Part shown: positions 1-7,714 of the stretch, piece after piece | How the letters are laid out: each line of letters begins with the position of its first letter | Numbering within the stretch: the first letter of the stretch is position 1 | Assembly (NCBI RefSeq): GCF_016616235.1 | Contig: NZ_CP067100.1 | Span: forward strand, 6,879,001 to 6,943,000 | DNA: 64,000 nt | Source: Bradyrhizobium diazoefficiens | Lineage (GTDB): Bacteria; Pseudomonadota; Alphaproteobacteria; Rhizobiales; Xanthobacteraceae | Reading direction: 5' to 3' | Position numbers and translations under genes: made by a program | Notes under the pieces: model-generated | The model's input: the letters and a program-made list of their open reading frames with translations, nothing else | Database searches by the model: none | Told to the model about the DNA's origin: nothing

Positions 1-162
1 GACGACAAAATCACTGAACAATCCAAGCGGGCGTTTTCGCTGCTTGCGATCGATCGTATCGGTCAGATGAGAAAATATGTCCCGCGAAGCCAGGAGCGGC
101 GGTTCTGGGGCAGCAAACGAACCAGTATCGATCATAGCCGAGGATACCTACGACTTCATTGA
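1..162 (+). CDS. 3' end of an unidentified gene entering from the left edge
   Basis: Frame 1 is open from the first base and stops with TGA at 160-162, giving about 53 residues rich in Arg, Lys and Ser, including an SKRAFSLLAIDRIGQ stretch. The gene, if real, starts outside the window. Its stop overlaps by a few bases the stop of the convergent radical-SAM gene, a common arrangement for two real converging genes. I do not recognise the family. An open frame this short could occur by chance in GC-rich DNA. Confidence 0.3.
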   Translation, partial: DDKITEQSKRAFSLLAIDRIGQMRKYVPRSQERRFWGSKRTSIDHSRGYLRLH

Positions 163-1727
163 AAAACAGCCTTCATCTCGGCGCTTGACCCGTATCTTGC
201 AGCCGGCGAGTAATCGTGCTTTTCGAGAGGATCGGTTCGCTTGTCCTTTATCCTGCTGTCATTGTACGCGACCTGCTCCAGCACACTGGCCGAGAAAAAC
301 CGCAACGACACTGCGCCCGAATTGACAATGCCCGAAGCAGTTAGCGAAAGCAGGCCATCATTTGAAATGCAGATGAGTCCTGCTTCATTCAAGATTCTAA
401 GCTCGTGAGCAAAGTATTCCTCGAGGGCTACCCCAAATTCCTGCTTGAAGCGGGAGAGCAACACGCCGCTGCTGCGCAAGGCGAAGATCACCGTTCTGCG
501 CATGAGATCGTCTCGCGACAGGACGGCACCCTTCCACACCGGTTTCTCGCCGGCCTCAACCCTGTCCAAGTAGCGATCTAAATCGACCTCGTTGTAGAAC
601 TGGCACTCACTCATATAACCAAATCCGCTCACCCCGAACGGGACCAGGTTATTGTCGTTCCAGGAATCGTATTTGCGGGCCTGTTGAACGGAGTGCGGCT
701 GCGACCTCCTGGTCCAATAGAAAATCGGCCCATGGCGATAGCCGAGGCTCGTCAGGATGTGCTCCGCCATGAAATGCATGATGATGCGCTCCTTAGCCCC
801 GGCGAATTGATATCGACCGTTGGCCAGATGGCGGGCTATGGGGTCCGTTGATTTGAACATCAATGGGAATACGTTGAACTTCTCTATTCCCATGCCCACA
901 AGGCCGATGAGGGAGTCGTACCAGCTTCTGAGCGTTTGCTGCGGCAGCCCGTACATGAGATCAAGCGACAGATTCTCGACCCGCATGTCGTTCAGCAATT
1001 TTACGGTCTGCATCACCTCATCGACACCGTGCCCGCGGTTTAGGATGCGCAGGATACTTGGATCTAGAGTTTGAACTCCGAGAACCAGGCGATTTACGCC
1101 GCCTCCCAGCAAGCTCGATACGCGATCTGCCGCATCCACGTGCTTCCCAAGAGAGGGATGCAATTCGAAACTCACTTCGGACTTGGATAGATCAAAGTGC
1201 TGCCTCATCATGCCAAACAGCGTTTTGATTTGATCGTTCGTCAAAAGTGAAGGGGTGCCGCCTCCAATGAAAGCCGTCTCAACGGTTCTGCCGGCAAGCG
1301 CATTGTCCGACCAACTCATCTCCTTCTCGAGAGCCGCTAGATAGTGTTCGATGCGCCCGGGAGGCGGATTGATCTCCTTGCCGAAGTGGCAGAAGGTGCA
1401 ATTTTGATGACAGAAGGGAATGTGGAAATACAGATCGATTGACGACGCAATCCGATTCAACAACTTTTCGGGATTGAGGTCCCCCATCGCCTTAAGAGGC
1501 GGATATGTACCGACGAGATAGTCGTTAAACGTGTCGAGGTGCAGATTTCGTGACCTCAACATGTCAATGTTGATGTCGTACGACCGGTCGATCGCGAACT
1601 CCAGGGCTTCGGAATAGCTTGGCGCGAGCACTTTTTGGACTCCTTGAGCGTTTGCGTGCAGCCAGGGCACGATACCGGCTGAGTTCGTTCGATGACGACA
1701 ATCAGACGTCGCAGCCGAGGCGAACAT
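156..1727 (-). CDS. HemN/HemW-like radical SAM protein
   Basis: A radical S-adenosylmethionine enzyme of the coproporphyrinogen III dehydrogenase (HemN)-like family. Counting from the ATG at 1727 (523 residues), the [4Fe-4S]-binding cysteines lie in CHQNCTFCHF at about 106-113, followed by the SAM-binding GGGTPS motif and a C-terminal HemN_C-like winged-helix region. The fourth cysteine of true HemN (CxxxCxxCxC) is replaced by Phe, as in HemW-type and other HemN-like proteins, so coproporphyrinogen oxidase activity should not be assumed. A genuine-looking hemN lies at 35.8-37.2 kb. The frame stays open upstream to 1925, but that extension looks non-coding and no clear ribosome site separates the choices. 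Haem or tetrapyrrole handling is the likely field; the exact reaction is unknown. Confidence 0.8.
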   Translation of the reverse strand: MFASAATSDCRHRTNSAGIVPWLHANAQGVQKVLAPSYSEALEFAIDRSYDINIDMLRSRNLHLDTFNDYLVGTYPPLKAMGDLNPEKLLNRIASSIDLYFHIPFCHQNCTFCHFGKEINPPPGRIEHYLAALEKEMSWSDNALAGRTVETAFIGGGTPSLLTNDQIKTLFGMMRQHFDLSKSEVSFELHPSLGKHVDAADRVSSLLGGGVNRLVLGVQTLDPSILRILNRGHGVDEVMQTVKLLNDMRVENLSLDLMYGLPQQTLRSWYDSLIGLVGMGIEKFNVFPLMFKSTDPIARHLANGRYQFAGAKERIIMHFMAEHILTSLGYRHGPIFYWTRRSQPHSVQQARKYDSWNDNNLVPFGVSGFGYMSECQFYNEVDLDRYLDRVEAGEKPVWKGAVLSRDDLMRRTVIFALRSSGVLLSRFKQEFGVALEEYFAHELRILNEAGLICISNDGLLSLTASGIVNSGAVSLRFFSASVLEQVAYNDSRIKDKRTDPLEKHDYSPAARYGSSAEMKAVFQ

Positions 1728-1927
1728 TGTTCGTTTGTTGCGAAGCGGCACCCAAGAATGCTTCAAGCACGGCGCTGAAGGATTCCTCCAAAAACGATGC
1801 GCGAGCTCCCGGATGTGACGAAAGCGCAATCGCTGGGCGAACTCGGGCCGGTCCAGCGGGCTCGCGCACATCTTCTGTCCGGCCCCCCTCACCCCCGGGG
1901 AGCCATCGAAGTTCGAAACGGACATCG

Positions 1928-2499
1928 AGCTTCATCTGGTTTCCTCTTAATCGCGGCCGACATTGGCGCGCCGCTGCATGCTTGCGCTGCGCGACACGGC
2001 CCAACGAACTCCATCACTGTGTAGTAGCAATTGGTGTGCCACCAAAAGCGAGCGCGCCTTGCTTGGAGAGAGCCTAAAAACATATGCTGCGAGCGCCGAA
2101 GACGGAAGACTTGCGCCTCGGCGTCCGATTAGGGACATCAACGTCTTCGAGTGGACACGACCGAACACGACAACCCGAGTATTGAGTAACGGCGGCTATT
2201 TCTGAATCTAACGCGTACATGCGTTCAAGGATGATGTTCGTAATGCCGACCTTAGGGCTGCAGCGCTTTTGCCGCAGTTCTAGTTGGCTGATCCATCGAT
2301 GGTCTCGACTTTGTAGCCTGTCTCCCGACAGCATGCGATGAGATGCTATCGTGATCATCGTGATTGTATTGATCGCTGCACAAGTAGCCCGATCAGGCGC
2401 GGCAGAGTGCAAGCGCTCTCGCGTCATGCATGACAGTTGATGTCGAGTTGGCCATCAGCGGATGAACCGTTGGAGCGCTCAACGAATCCTGCCGCATTG
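1928..2499. other. Intergenic stretch without a recognisable gene
   Basis: Only short overlapping open frames on both strands, none with a familiar domain or a good ribosome site. It presumably contains the promoter of the radical-SAM gene reading leftward, but I could not pick a convincing -35/-10 pair. Confidence 0.4.
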
Positions 2500-2500
2500 T

Positions 2501-2533
2501 TCCGCGACGAGAGGCGTCGGAGGAATCGAACCG
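2501..2533. repeat. tRNA T-arm-like short repeat, copy 1
   Basis: The plus strand reads GGAATCGAACC, the complement of the near-invariant tRNA T-loop sequence GGTTCGATTCC, preceded by GAGAGGCGTCGG. Related copies lie at 4101-4160 and 6735-6790. No complete tRNA can be folded. These could be scars of integration at a tRNA 3' end, or simply part of the larger repeat. Confidence 0.3.
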
Positions 2534-2667
2534 GCGCGGTGCTTCCCCGCAAGACGGAAGGATGCCGACGATCCACAGACGTTCACAAAGACCGCGAAAG
2601 TCGATCAGCGCGAGGCGCTGAAGCGCAGTGGCCTCGCGACACTTCTTTGATGCCCTGAGAGAGAAAC

Positions 2668-2693
2668 GCTCCGCCCGGCGGACCGGGCGGGGC
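2668..2693. terminator. Hairpin after DUF736 copy 1 (remnant)
   Basis: Arms of about 11 bp around a CGGA loop, CCGCCCGG pairing with CCGGGCGG, with one mismatch near the base. It lies 13 bases past the stop of the DUF736 remnant on the minus strand, exactly as in the other cassettes. Likely a bidirectional intrinsic terminator. Confidence 0.6.
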
Positions 2694-2705
2694 TTCTTGA
2701 TGACC

Positions 2706-2915
2706 TCAGTCGCCGTTCTTGCGCGGCCGGGACCAGATCAGGCTGAAGCCGTCGCCGTCTTCGTCGCTGAACAGGTTGGCGTAGATCGGTGCGTTGAACG
2801 AGGGGTCGTCGAGCTTGAGCGAGAGATAGTCGCGGCCCTGCGCTTCGACCAGGCGGCCCCGATCTCGGCCCGGCCGGCAAGGACGCGGTGGTTCGGGGCA
2901 TTCTCGTTGCTGCGG
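2706..2915 (-). pseudogene. DUF736 remnant, copy 1 (frameshifted, 5'-truncated)
   Basis: The last third is intact, ending in [20 protein letters not shown] like the two full DUF736 copies. Upstream, a 7-bp deletion relative to the copy at 4.3 kb removes part of the SEE codons and shifts the frame. Homology fades near 2915, so the first third and start codon are missing. A non-functional copy left by recombination or decay. Confidence 0.85.
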
Positions 2916-3149
2916 CTGTAGTGTCGATGATCCCGCGCGCTCGAATCGCCGGAGTTCGGCTCTCAAGCGCGGTAAGGTAGTCGCTCCAGGGGGTGCGCTC
3001 CTGAACTTGTCCTTCAGGACAGTTCCTGGTGCGTGGATATGCGGTTGCCAGCGCTGCCAACATGCCCCTGCATCGAAAGTCCCTGCCCCGACGGCGCCGT
3101 CCGCAGTCCGGGTCCTCACAGGCGGGCCTGTGTGGAGCTCTTGCAAATT

Positions 3150-3184
3150 CGGCAATATGCCGCTATCTACACGGCATATTGCCG
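3150..3184. promoter_or_regulatory. Perfect 13-bp inverted repeat, likely Xre operator
   Basis: CGGCAATATGCCG at 3150-3162 and its exact reverse complement CGGCATATTGCCG at 3172-3184, separated by 9 bp. The site ends about 20 bp before the GTG start of the Xre-type antitoxin gene. Such antitoxins usually repress their own promoter through an inverted repeat, so this is the obvious candidate operator. Confidence 0.7.
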
Positions 3185-3203
3185 CCACGTTCGGGAGGGC
3201 CCT

Positions 3204-3635
3204 GTGTCCATTGTCGAAATCGTAGCAAGGAAGCTGGGTGGACGCTCGGTCCTTGGAGCGGTCATACGCTCGCAGGCGGACCTCGCCCTGGCGGTGCGAA
3301 AGCGGCTTCCCCTGACCGCGCTGCATGGGCTGGCGAAGGCGGGACTTACTGAGCAGGAAATCGAATTGTTCGTCATTCCGCAACGAACGCGCCGGCATCG
3401 CGCGGAGAAAAAGCAACCGCTAACCGTCGAAGAATCCGACCGGGCCGTGCGATTGCTGCGCGTACAGACACTTGCCGAGGAGACTTTCGGCGATGCCAAC
3501 AAGGCCAATATATGGCTCCGGCGTTCGCTAGCAGAACTTCGTGGCGAGTCGCCGTTGGCGGTAGCACAAACCGAAACTGGCGCCCGCGTGGTCGAAACCA
3601 TACTCGGCAAGATCGCCTGGGGCGCCGCCGCCTGA
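3204..3635 (+). CDS. Xre/MbcA/ParS-family antitoxin of a RES system
   Basis: About 143 residues from GTG 3204, which has a GGGAGG ribosome site at the right distance; the frame is open further upstream but crosses the operator. The protein looks like the Xre/MbcA/ParS antitoxin family: an N-terminal helical DNA-binding part ([20 protein letters not shown]) and a C-terminal toxin-binding region with the [20 protein letters not shown] signature and the closing helix [10 protein letters not shown]. The partner is the RES toxin, whose ATG overlaps this stop. The antitoxin should neutralise the toxin and, with it, repress the shared promoter via the inverted repeat at 3150-3184. Confidence 0.88.
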   Translation: MSIVEIVARKLGGRSVLGAVIRSQADLALAVRKRLPLTALHGLAKAGLTEQEIELFVIPQRTRRHRAEKKQPLTVEESDRAVRLLRVQTLAEETFGDANKANIWLRRSLAELRGESPLAVAQTETGARVVETILGKIAWGAAA

Positions 3636-4096
3636 TGCTGCTTTGGCGTTTGTCGGGCATACAGCATGCCAAGATGTTCGATGGTGGCTATGGCCTGCTT
3701 TTTGACGGACGCTGGAATACGGTCGGACGGCCTGTGACCTACTGCAGCACGTCGCCTGCGCTGTGCGTATTGGAAAAACTGGTCCATATCGAGGACCCGG
3801 CTCTCATGCCCGCGCTTGTGATGGTGCGCTACGATGGGCCAGATGACCTTGCCGTCGAGACGCTGGGCTTAAGCGATCTGCCCGCCGATTGGCGGCGCCA
3901 GGAAGTTTGGACGCAGCAACGAGGTGATCAATGGCACGCCTCGCTCGCGACACCCCTGCTCCGCGTTCCCTCTGCCATCGTCCCTGTAGATCAGTCCCCC
4001 GACGTCAACATCCTGATCAACCACACTCACAAGGACGCGGCGCGGATCTCCGTGATCTCTGTAGAGCCATTCGTTCTTGACCCACGTCTGTTCTGA
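3635..4096 (+). CDS. RES-domain toxin
   Basis: 153 residues starting at ATG 3635, one base inside the antitoxin stop (TGATG), so translation is coupled. The sequence carries the RES-fold hallmarks: an early Arg in LLWRLSG, the glycine-rich GGYGLLFDGRWNTVGRPV stretch with its Arg, a Tyr shortly after (VTYCS) and the Glu in ALCVLEKLVH. Characterised RES toxins degrade or modify NAD+ and halt growth; that activity is family knowledge, not shown here. Length is usual for the family and the gene looks intact. The pair is bracketed by DUF736 cassettes 1 and 2. Confidence 0.9.
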   Translation: MLLWRLSGIQHAKMFDGGYGLLFDGRWNTVGRPVTYCSTSPALCVLEKLVHIEDPALMPALVMVRYDGPDDLAVETLGLSDLPADWRRQEVWTQQRGDQWHASLATPLLRVPSAIVPVDQSPDVNILINHTHKDAARISVISVEPFVLDPRLF

Positions 4097-4100
4097 GTCA

Positions 4101-4160
4101 GAGACGACCACAGATCGGTAGTCTTCCGCGACGAGAGGCGTCGGAGGAATCGAACCGGCG
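4101..4160. repeat. tRNA T-arm-like short repeat, copy 2
   Basis: Begins just after the RES toxin stop with a CGACCACAGATCGGTAGTC segment, followed by GAGAGGCGTCGG and GGAATCGAACC. The same order recurs after the Fic gene at 6735-6790. The second half belongs to the cassette flank repeat. Confidence 0.35.
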
Positions 4161-4317
4161 CGGTGCTTCCCCGCAAGACGGAAGGATGCCGACGATCCAC
4201 AGACGTTCACAAAGACCGCGAAAGTCGATCAGCGTGAGGCGCTGAAGCGCAGTGGCCTCGCGACACTTCTTTGATGCCCGGAGAGAGAAAGGCCCCGCCC
4301 GGCGGACCGGACGGGGT
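4124..4317. repeat. DUF736-cassette flank repeat, copy 2
   Basis: Near-identical to 2500-2693, including the plus-strand frame tail and the terminal hairpin. Confidence 0.8.
4292..4317. terminator. Hairpin after DUF736 copy 2
   Basis: GCCCCGCCCGG, CGGA loop, CCGGACGGGGT: an 11-bp stem with a G-T and an A-C mismatch. It lies just past the DUF736 stop on the minus strand and probably ends transcription there. Confidence 0.65.
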
Positions 4318-4325
4318 TGGCGACC

Positions 4326-4646
4326 TCAGTCGCCGGTCTTGCGCGGCCGCGACCAGATCAGGCTGAAGCCGTCGCCGTCCTCGTCGCTGAACAGGTTGGC
4401 GTAGATCGGTGCGTTGAACGAGGGGTCGTCGAGCTTGAGCGAGAGATAGTCGCGGCCCTCCTCGGAGCGCTTCGACCAGGCGGCCCCGATCTCGGCCCGG
4501 CCGACGAAGACGCGGTGGCTCGGGGCGTTCTCGTTGCTGCCTTTGGCCTCGGGCACGATGCGGACGCCCTTGGTCTGCAGGCTGAGGGTGACGATCTCGC
4601 CCTGGAAGTCGCTGCCGACCTTCTTGAAAGAACCGATGGTAGCCAT
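4326..4646 (-). CDS. DUF736 family protein, copy 2 (intact)
   Basis: 106 residues from MATIGSFKKVG to RPRKTGD. The ATG at 4646 has a GGAG ribosome site (AAAGGAGAAGTAAC before ATG); the frame extends further upstream without a better start. DUF736 proteins are small, of unknown biochemical role, and almost always found in plasmids and integrative elements of Alphaproteobacteria. The mid-region [18 protein letters not shown] and the acidic FSDEDGDGF end are conserved between the copies here. It differs from the 11.4-kb copy mainly in EAKGSNENAP versus EANRTNEHAP. The hairpin leader upstream matches that of the other copy and of the DUF2493 gene. Confidence 0.9.
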   Translation of the reverse strand: MATIGSFKKVGSDFQGEIVTLSLQTKGVRIVPEAKGSNENAPSHRVFVGRAEIGAAWSKRSEEGRDYLSLKLDDPSFNAPIYANLFSDEDGDGFSLIWSRPRKTGD

Positions 4647-4670
4647 GTTACTTCTCCTTTGCTGTTTTGA

Positions 4671-4687
4671 GCCGCGACCACCGCGGC
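4671..4687 (-). promoter_or_regulatory. GC hairpin in DUF736 leader
   Basis: GCCGCG/CGCGGC stem about 25 bases before the ATG. The same hairpin occurs before the 11.4-kb DUF736 gene (11740-11756) and, slightly changed, before the DUF2493 gene (13834-13852), in each case flanked by a GCAAAGGA-type ribosome-site segment and a GATCGCCA segment. Confidence 0.5.
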
Positions 4688-4735
4688 CTCGATGGCGATC
4701 TACAGGCCGAAGACGATCGACGACGCACCCGCCCG

Positions 4736-4827
4736 CGGGCCGCAGCGCAGCGGAGGACGCCAGCGGGGCGACTTTCTTGCCTCGCGAGGAATGGGCGTAG
4801 CCCAGGGGAAGAAAGTCGCTGCTGGCG
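4736..4827. repeat. Palindromic element upstream of DUF736 copy 2
   Basis: A GGGCCGCAGCGCAGCGGAGG segment followed by a long inverted repeat with arms at 4758-4778 and 4809-4827 (arm core GCGACTTTCTT). The same layout recurs at 11805-11898 and, with different arm sequence, at 13942-14040. Different arms with preserved pairing point to selection on structure rather than simple duplication. Confidence 0.6.
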
Positions 4828-5064
4828 TTGCGTTCAGGCGATCGAGGCGCAGCCGCTCTTCGGCCAGATCGAGCCATCAAGAGGCCCGGTGGTCCGTGCG
4901 CTGAACAGCATCCCCGGAAGAAGTTGTGGCGTCTCTCGGTTGGGCTGCACAAGATGTCGCTGCGGTCAGGCGTAGACAGGGAAACAAAAGCGAAGAAAGG
5001 GCGAACGCGCTTGCCGTGAGCCAGCCGCGATGAGATGCCCCTGGCTATGACCACAGGAGGAGCT

Positions 5065-5268
5065 GTGGCCACCAGCTTCACCGTCGGCAAGCACTACGAG
5101 AACTTCATCCAAGATCCGATTGCTAGCGGCCGATAAGCCACGGCCGGCGAAGTCATGCGGGAAGGGCTGCGGCTTGTCGAAGAAGGCGAGCAGCTTCGCG
5201 CGGCAAAACTCGAAGCGTTGCGGGACCGATCCGGAAGGTTAAAACAGGGGTCCGGCCGAGCCGTTTGA
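5065..5268 (+). pseudogene. ParD-type antitoxin pseudogene
   Basis: The frame from GTG 5065 (GGAGG nearby) gives ATSFTVGKHYENFIQDPI then SGR, an in-frame TAA at 5134-5136, then TAGEVMREGLRLVEEGEQL and a TGA at 5266. This matches the ParD/CopG antitoxin pattern, in which the codon after the Gly-Arg is normally Tyr; one base change (TAC or TAT to TAA) created the stop. The antitoxin cannot be made full length. Confidence 0.75.
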
Positions 5269-5332
5269 GGGCCGATGAACTGATCGATCGGGGTCAAGGG
5301 GCGCGGACGCGAGCGACTGAGAACGGGTAAGC

Positions 5333-5470
5333 ATGGCGGGCAATCTCGCCAGACGTCCCCTGGTCGAAACCGACCTGGCGGATATCTGGTGATTCATCGC
5401 ATGCGGTAAGGTCGCGGCCGGCAGATCGGGTGCTCGATCTATCGGCCAGGCCTGAAGATCAAGCGCTCGG
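5333..5470 (+). pseudogene. ParE-type toxin pseudogene
   Basis: From ATG 5333 the frame reads AGNLARRPLVETDLADIW, the usual opening of ParE/RelE toxins, then TGA at 5390. Beyond it FIACGKVAAGRSGARSIGQA still resembles ParE, followed by another stop. It sits where parE should follow parD. Both halves of the module are dead, so loss of the antitoxin is not lethal. Confidence 0.65.
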
Positions 5471-5533
5471 CCGTTCGCGGAGGTATGGTTTCCACCAAAA
5501 GCAATCACCGTTAACGCGTTGATTTTCCTCATA

Positions 5534-5562
5534 TGCGGTGAATGCCGCCGCCTTTCACCGCA
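5534..5562. promoter_or_regulatory. Inverted repeat upstream of the Fic gene
   Basis: TGCGGTGAA (5534-5542) and TTCACCGCA (5554-5562), a perfect 9-bp inverted repeat with an 11-bp spacer, about 70 bp before the Fic start. Plausibly a repressor site; the cognate regulator is unknown. Confidence 0.45.
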
Positions 5563-5629
5563 CATCATGCGAAGAATAACGTGGCATTGCAGCGAATAGC
5601 CGCTATATTCTCCGCAAAGGATGCGGCGA

Positions 5630-6754
5630 ATGGCGACCTATATTCACGAACGGAAGGCTTGGCCCCATTTCAATTGGGATGCAGCGAAGATCGCCCAAAG
5701 GCTGGGATCTGTCCGCCACCGGCAGGGACGCCTCACCGGGCGCATGGAAGAGTTGGGCTTCAGGCTGAAAACACAGGCCAATCTTGAGGCGCTGACCGAG
5801 GAGGTCACCAAATCGAGCGAGATCGAGGGTGAGGTTCTCAGCCGCGACCAGGTTCGCTCGTCCTTGGCGCGCCGCCTCGGTGTCGACATCGGCGCGTTGA
5901 CGCCCGCCGAACGCAATGTGGAAGGCGTGGTCGAAATGATCCTCGACGCGACGAGCAAATACAACGCCCCCCTCACCTCCGAACGGCTCTTTGGCTGGCA
6001 CGCTGCTCTCTTTCCGACGGGACGAAGCGGCATGACGAAGATCAAGGTTGGAGACTGGCGGACTGAAGAGTCCGGACCCATGCAGATCGTCTTGGGGCCG
6101 ATGGGACGCGAGCGCGTCCATTACGAGGCACCCAAGGCCGCGTTGGTACCCGATGACATGAAGGCCTTCATTAACTGGTACAACGGCCCGCAGGATATCG
6201 ATCCGGTGCTGAAGGCAGCGATAGCACACCTGTGGTTTGTCACCATCCATCCATTTGAGGATGGCAATGGCCGTATTGCCCGCGCGATTGCCGATATGGC
6301 GCTGGCACGATCGGAAAACAGTTCACAGCGTTTCTATAGTATGTCGGCTCAGATCCGGCAGGAGCGCAACGCCTATTACGACATCCTGGAAGCGACGCAG
6401 AAAGGTGATCTCGACATAACCGAATGGCTGGCATGGTTTCTCGATTGCCTTGACCGCGCCTTCGATCGCGCCGACACCATCCTTGCGTCCGTCCTCAGGA
6501 AGGCGCGCTTCTGGAAGAAGCACGCCAACCAAAAGTTCAACGATCGCCAGCGGGCGATGGTCGAGCGCCTGCTCGAGGGTTTTGATGGCAAGCTTAACTC
6601 ATCGAAATGGGCCAAGCTTACCAAAGCCTCGCAAGATACCGCCCTGCGCGACATCGAAGATCTTGTTGCCAAGTGTATACTGGCGAAAGACGCGGCTGGC
6701 GGTCGCAGCACGAGTTATTCCTTAATCGACGTGGCGACGATCACAGATCCGTAG
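5630..6754 (+). CDS. Fic-domain AMP/phosphotransferase, class II
   Basis: 374 residues from ATG 5630 (AGGA about 8 bases upstream; another ATG lies 9 bases earlier). An N-terminal helical region (DUF4172-like) includes the inhibitory helix motif SSEIEG at about 62-67, which matches the [S/T]xxxE[G/N] pattern placing it in class II Fic proteins. The Fic core has the catalytic HPFEDGNGRIAR motif (His about 207). The C-terminal region resembles a winged helix. Such proteins transfer AMP, or another nucleotide moiety, to target proteins and are self-restrained by the inhibitory helix. No separate antitoxin gene is adjacent, as expected for class II. The gene looks intact. Confidence 0.92.
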   Translation: MATYIHERKAWPHFNWDAAKIAQRLGSVRHRQGRLTGRMEELGFRLKTQANLEALTEEVTKSSEIEGEVLSRDQVRSSLARRLGVDIGALTPAERNVEGVVEMILDATSKYNAPLTSERLFGWHAALFPTGRSGMTKIKVGDWRTEESGPMQIVLGPMGRERVHYEAPKAALVPDDMKAFINWYNGPQDIDPVLKAAIAHLWFVTIHPFEDGNGRIARAIADMALARSENSSQRFYSMSAQIRQERNAYYDILEATQKGDLDITEWLAWFLDCLDRAFDRADTILASVLRKARFWKKHANQKFNDRQRAMVERLLEGFDGKLNSSKWAKLTKASQDTALRDIEDLVAKCILAKDAAGGRSTSYSLIDVATITDP

Positions 6755-6790
6755 TCCTGCGAGGAGAGGCCTCGGAACAATCGAACTCGC
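6735..6790. repeat. tRNA T-arm-like short repeat, copy 3
   Basis: A CGACGATCACAGATCCGTAGTC segment, then GAGAGGCCTCGG and CAATCGAACT, a diverged form of 4101-4160. It overlaps the last codons of the Fic gene and fills the short gap before the convergent AbiEii gene. Confidence 0.35.
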
Positions 6791-6841
6791 ACATCAGCGC
6801 TCCGCCGGGCTATGTTGATCCAGGCAATCATGCGAGCTCCA

Positions 6842-7714
6842 TCAATTGTCCTTCAACTTCCGCGCCTTTTCTGCATGCGGCATCAGGAAAGTGCCAAGCG
6901 TGGTGACAACATCGGCAAGCGGTCCAGGATCGATAGCGACGTCCTGAACGAACGCGTTCCATTGCTGAACCTTGGTCGCGTCGTCGGTGAAAGCCTTCGT
7001 GAGAGCATCCGGCCGGTCTTCGGGGATGTTGGTCTTGCGTCGCGTGAAGGTCGCTTTGATTGCGCGTGAAAGCCGGTCGTCCTTAAATTCATAGGTTCGG
7101 GTCAGCACCCAGATATCGTAGAAATCCTTCAGGCGCGTATTTGCCAACCCGAGATGCACCATTGCTTGAAACTTCTCGGCGATGACGGTTTCGGGTGGAT
7201 AGGCGCGCAGCTTCGGGGCTGGCTGATCGAGCAGTGTCAGCAGTTCGATCTCATTCAGTCCAGGTTCGGTAGCGTCGCCATAGCCGATATCTATAACGAT
7301 GCGCAAACGAGCCCCGTCGATCGTCGCGTAGCATTTGAGGCGCAGCCCGCCATAGCCTGACTCATCGCGGACCCTATCGACTTCAAGGCTGCCGGTATCG
7401 AACGTCACGCCGTCGACAGCCTGAGCTTCACAAATTTCCTTGAAGAAGCCACGCGTCAGCTGTGGGTCACTCTCGCCGAAGCCGAGCAGGTCGAGATCGC
7501 GGGTTGGCCGATGCGGATCATGGAGCCAGTAGCGCAGCAACATCGCACCTTTGAGTGCAAACTGTTCCTTGTACTTGCTGATGCTGAGCCGGTACAGCAA
7601 CCTTTCAAGCGCGTATTGCGTAAGCAGAAGGTCGTATGGCTCGTTGCGTTCTTTCGAAAGGTTGAGGAGGCGGGCGCGGACGGAAGCGCCGACGTTCTTC
7701 AGCGGCTTACGCAT
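6842..7714 (-). CDS. AbiEii/AbiGii-family nucleotidyltransferase toxin
   Basis: 290 residues from ATG 7714, which overlaps the antitoxin stop by 8 bases. The nucleotidyltransferase core is visible as FALKGAMLLRYWLHDPHRPT followed by RDLDLL, i.e. the G(S/A)-x(n)-DxD pattern, with a later YPPETVIAEKFQAMVHLG motif typical of the family. Family members such as AbiEii add nucleotides to tRNA or other RNA and block growth; together with AbiEi they form a type IV toxin-antitoxin and abortive-infection system. The frame is open 18 codons upstream, but the overlap start is the more sensible choice. Confidence 0.9.
   Translation of the reverse strand: MRKPLKNVGASVRARLLNLSKERNEPYDLLLTQYALERLLYRLSISKYKEQFALKGAMLLRYWLHDPHRPTRDLDLLGFGESDPQLTRGFFKEICEAQAVDGVTFDTGSLEVDRVRDESGYGGLRLKCYATIDGARLRIVIDIGYGDATEPGLNEIELLTLLDQPAPKLRAYPPETVIAEKFQAMVHLGLANTRLKDFYDIWVLTRTYEFKDDRLSRAIKATFTRRKTNIPEDRPDALTKAFTDDATKVQQWNAFVQDVAIDPGPLADVVTTLGTFLMPHAEKARKLKDN

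Larger units (their letters stand above)
2500..2693. repeat. DUF736-cassette flank repeat, copy 1
   Basis: About 190 bp nearly identical to 4124-4317: both run from a segment beginning TTCCGCGACGAGAGGCGTCG, through a plus-strand frame ending in the peptide REALKRSGLATLL and a stop, to a GC-rich hairpin. A third, more diverged copy of the second half lies at about 11266-11382. The common end peptide suggests that the repeat carries the tail of a lost plus-strand gene. It marks the downstream side of the DUF736 copies. Confidence 0.75.

Noticed and set aside
2501..2533. Possible tRNA gene on the minus strand
   Set aside because: Only a T-loop-like word is present. The acceptor, D-arm and anticodon arms cannot be formed, so it is listed as a repeat only.
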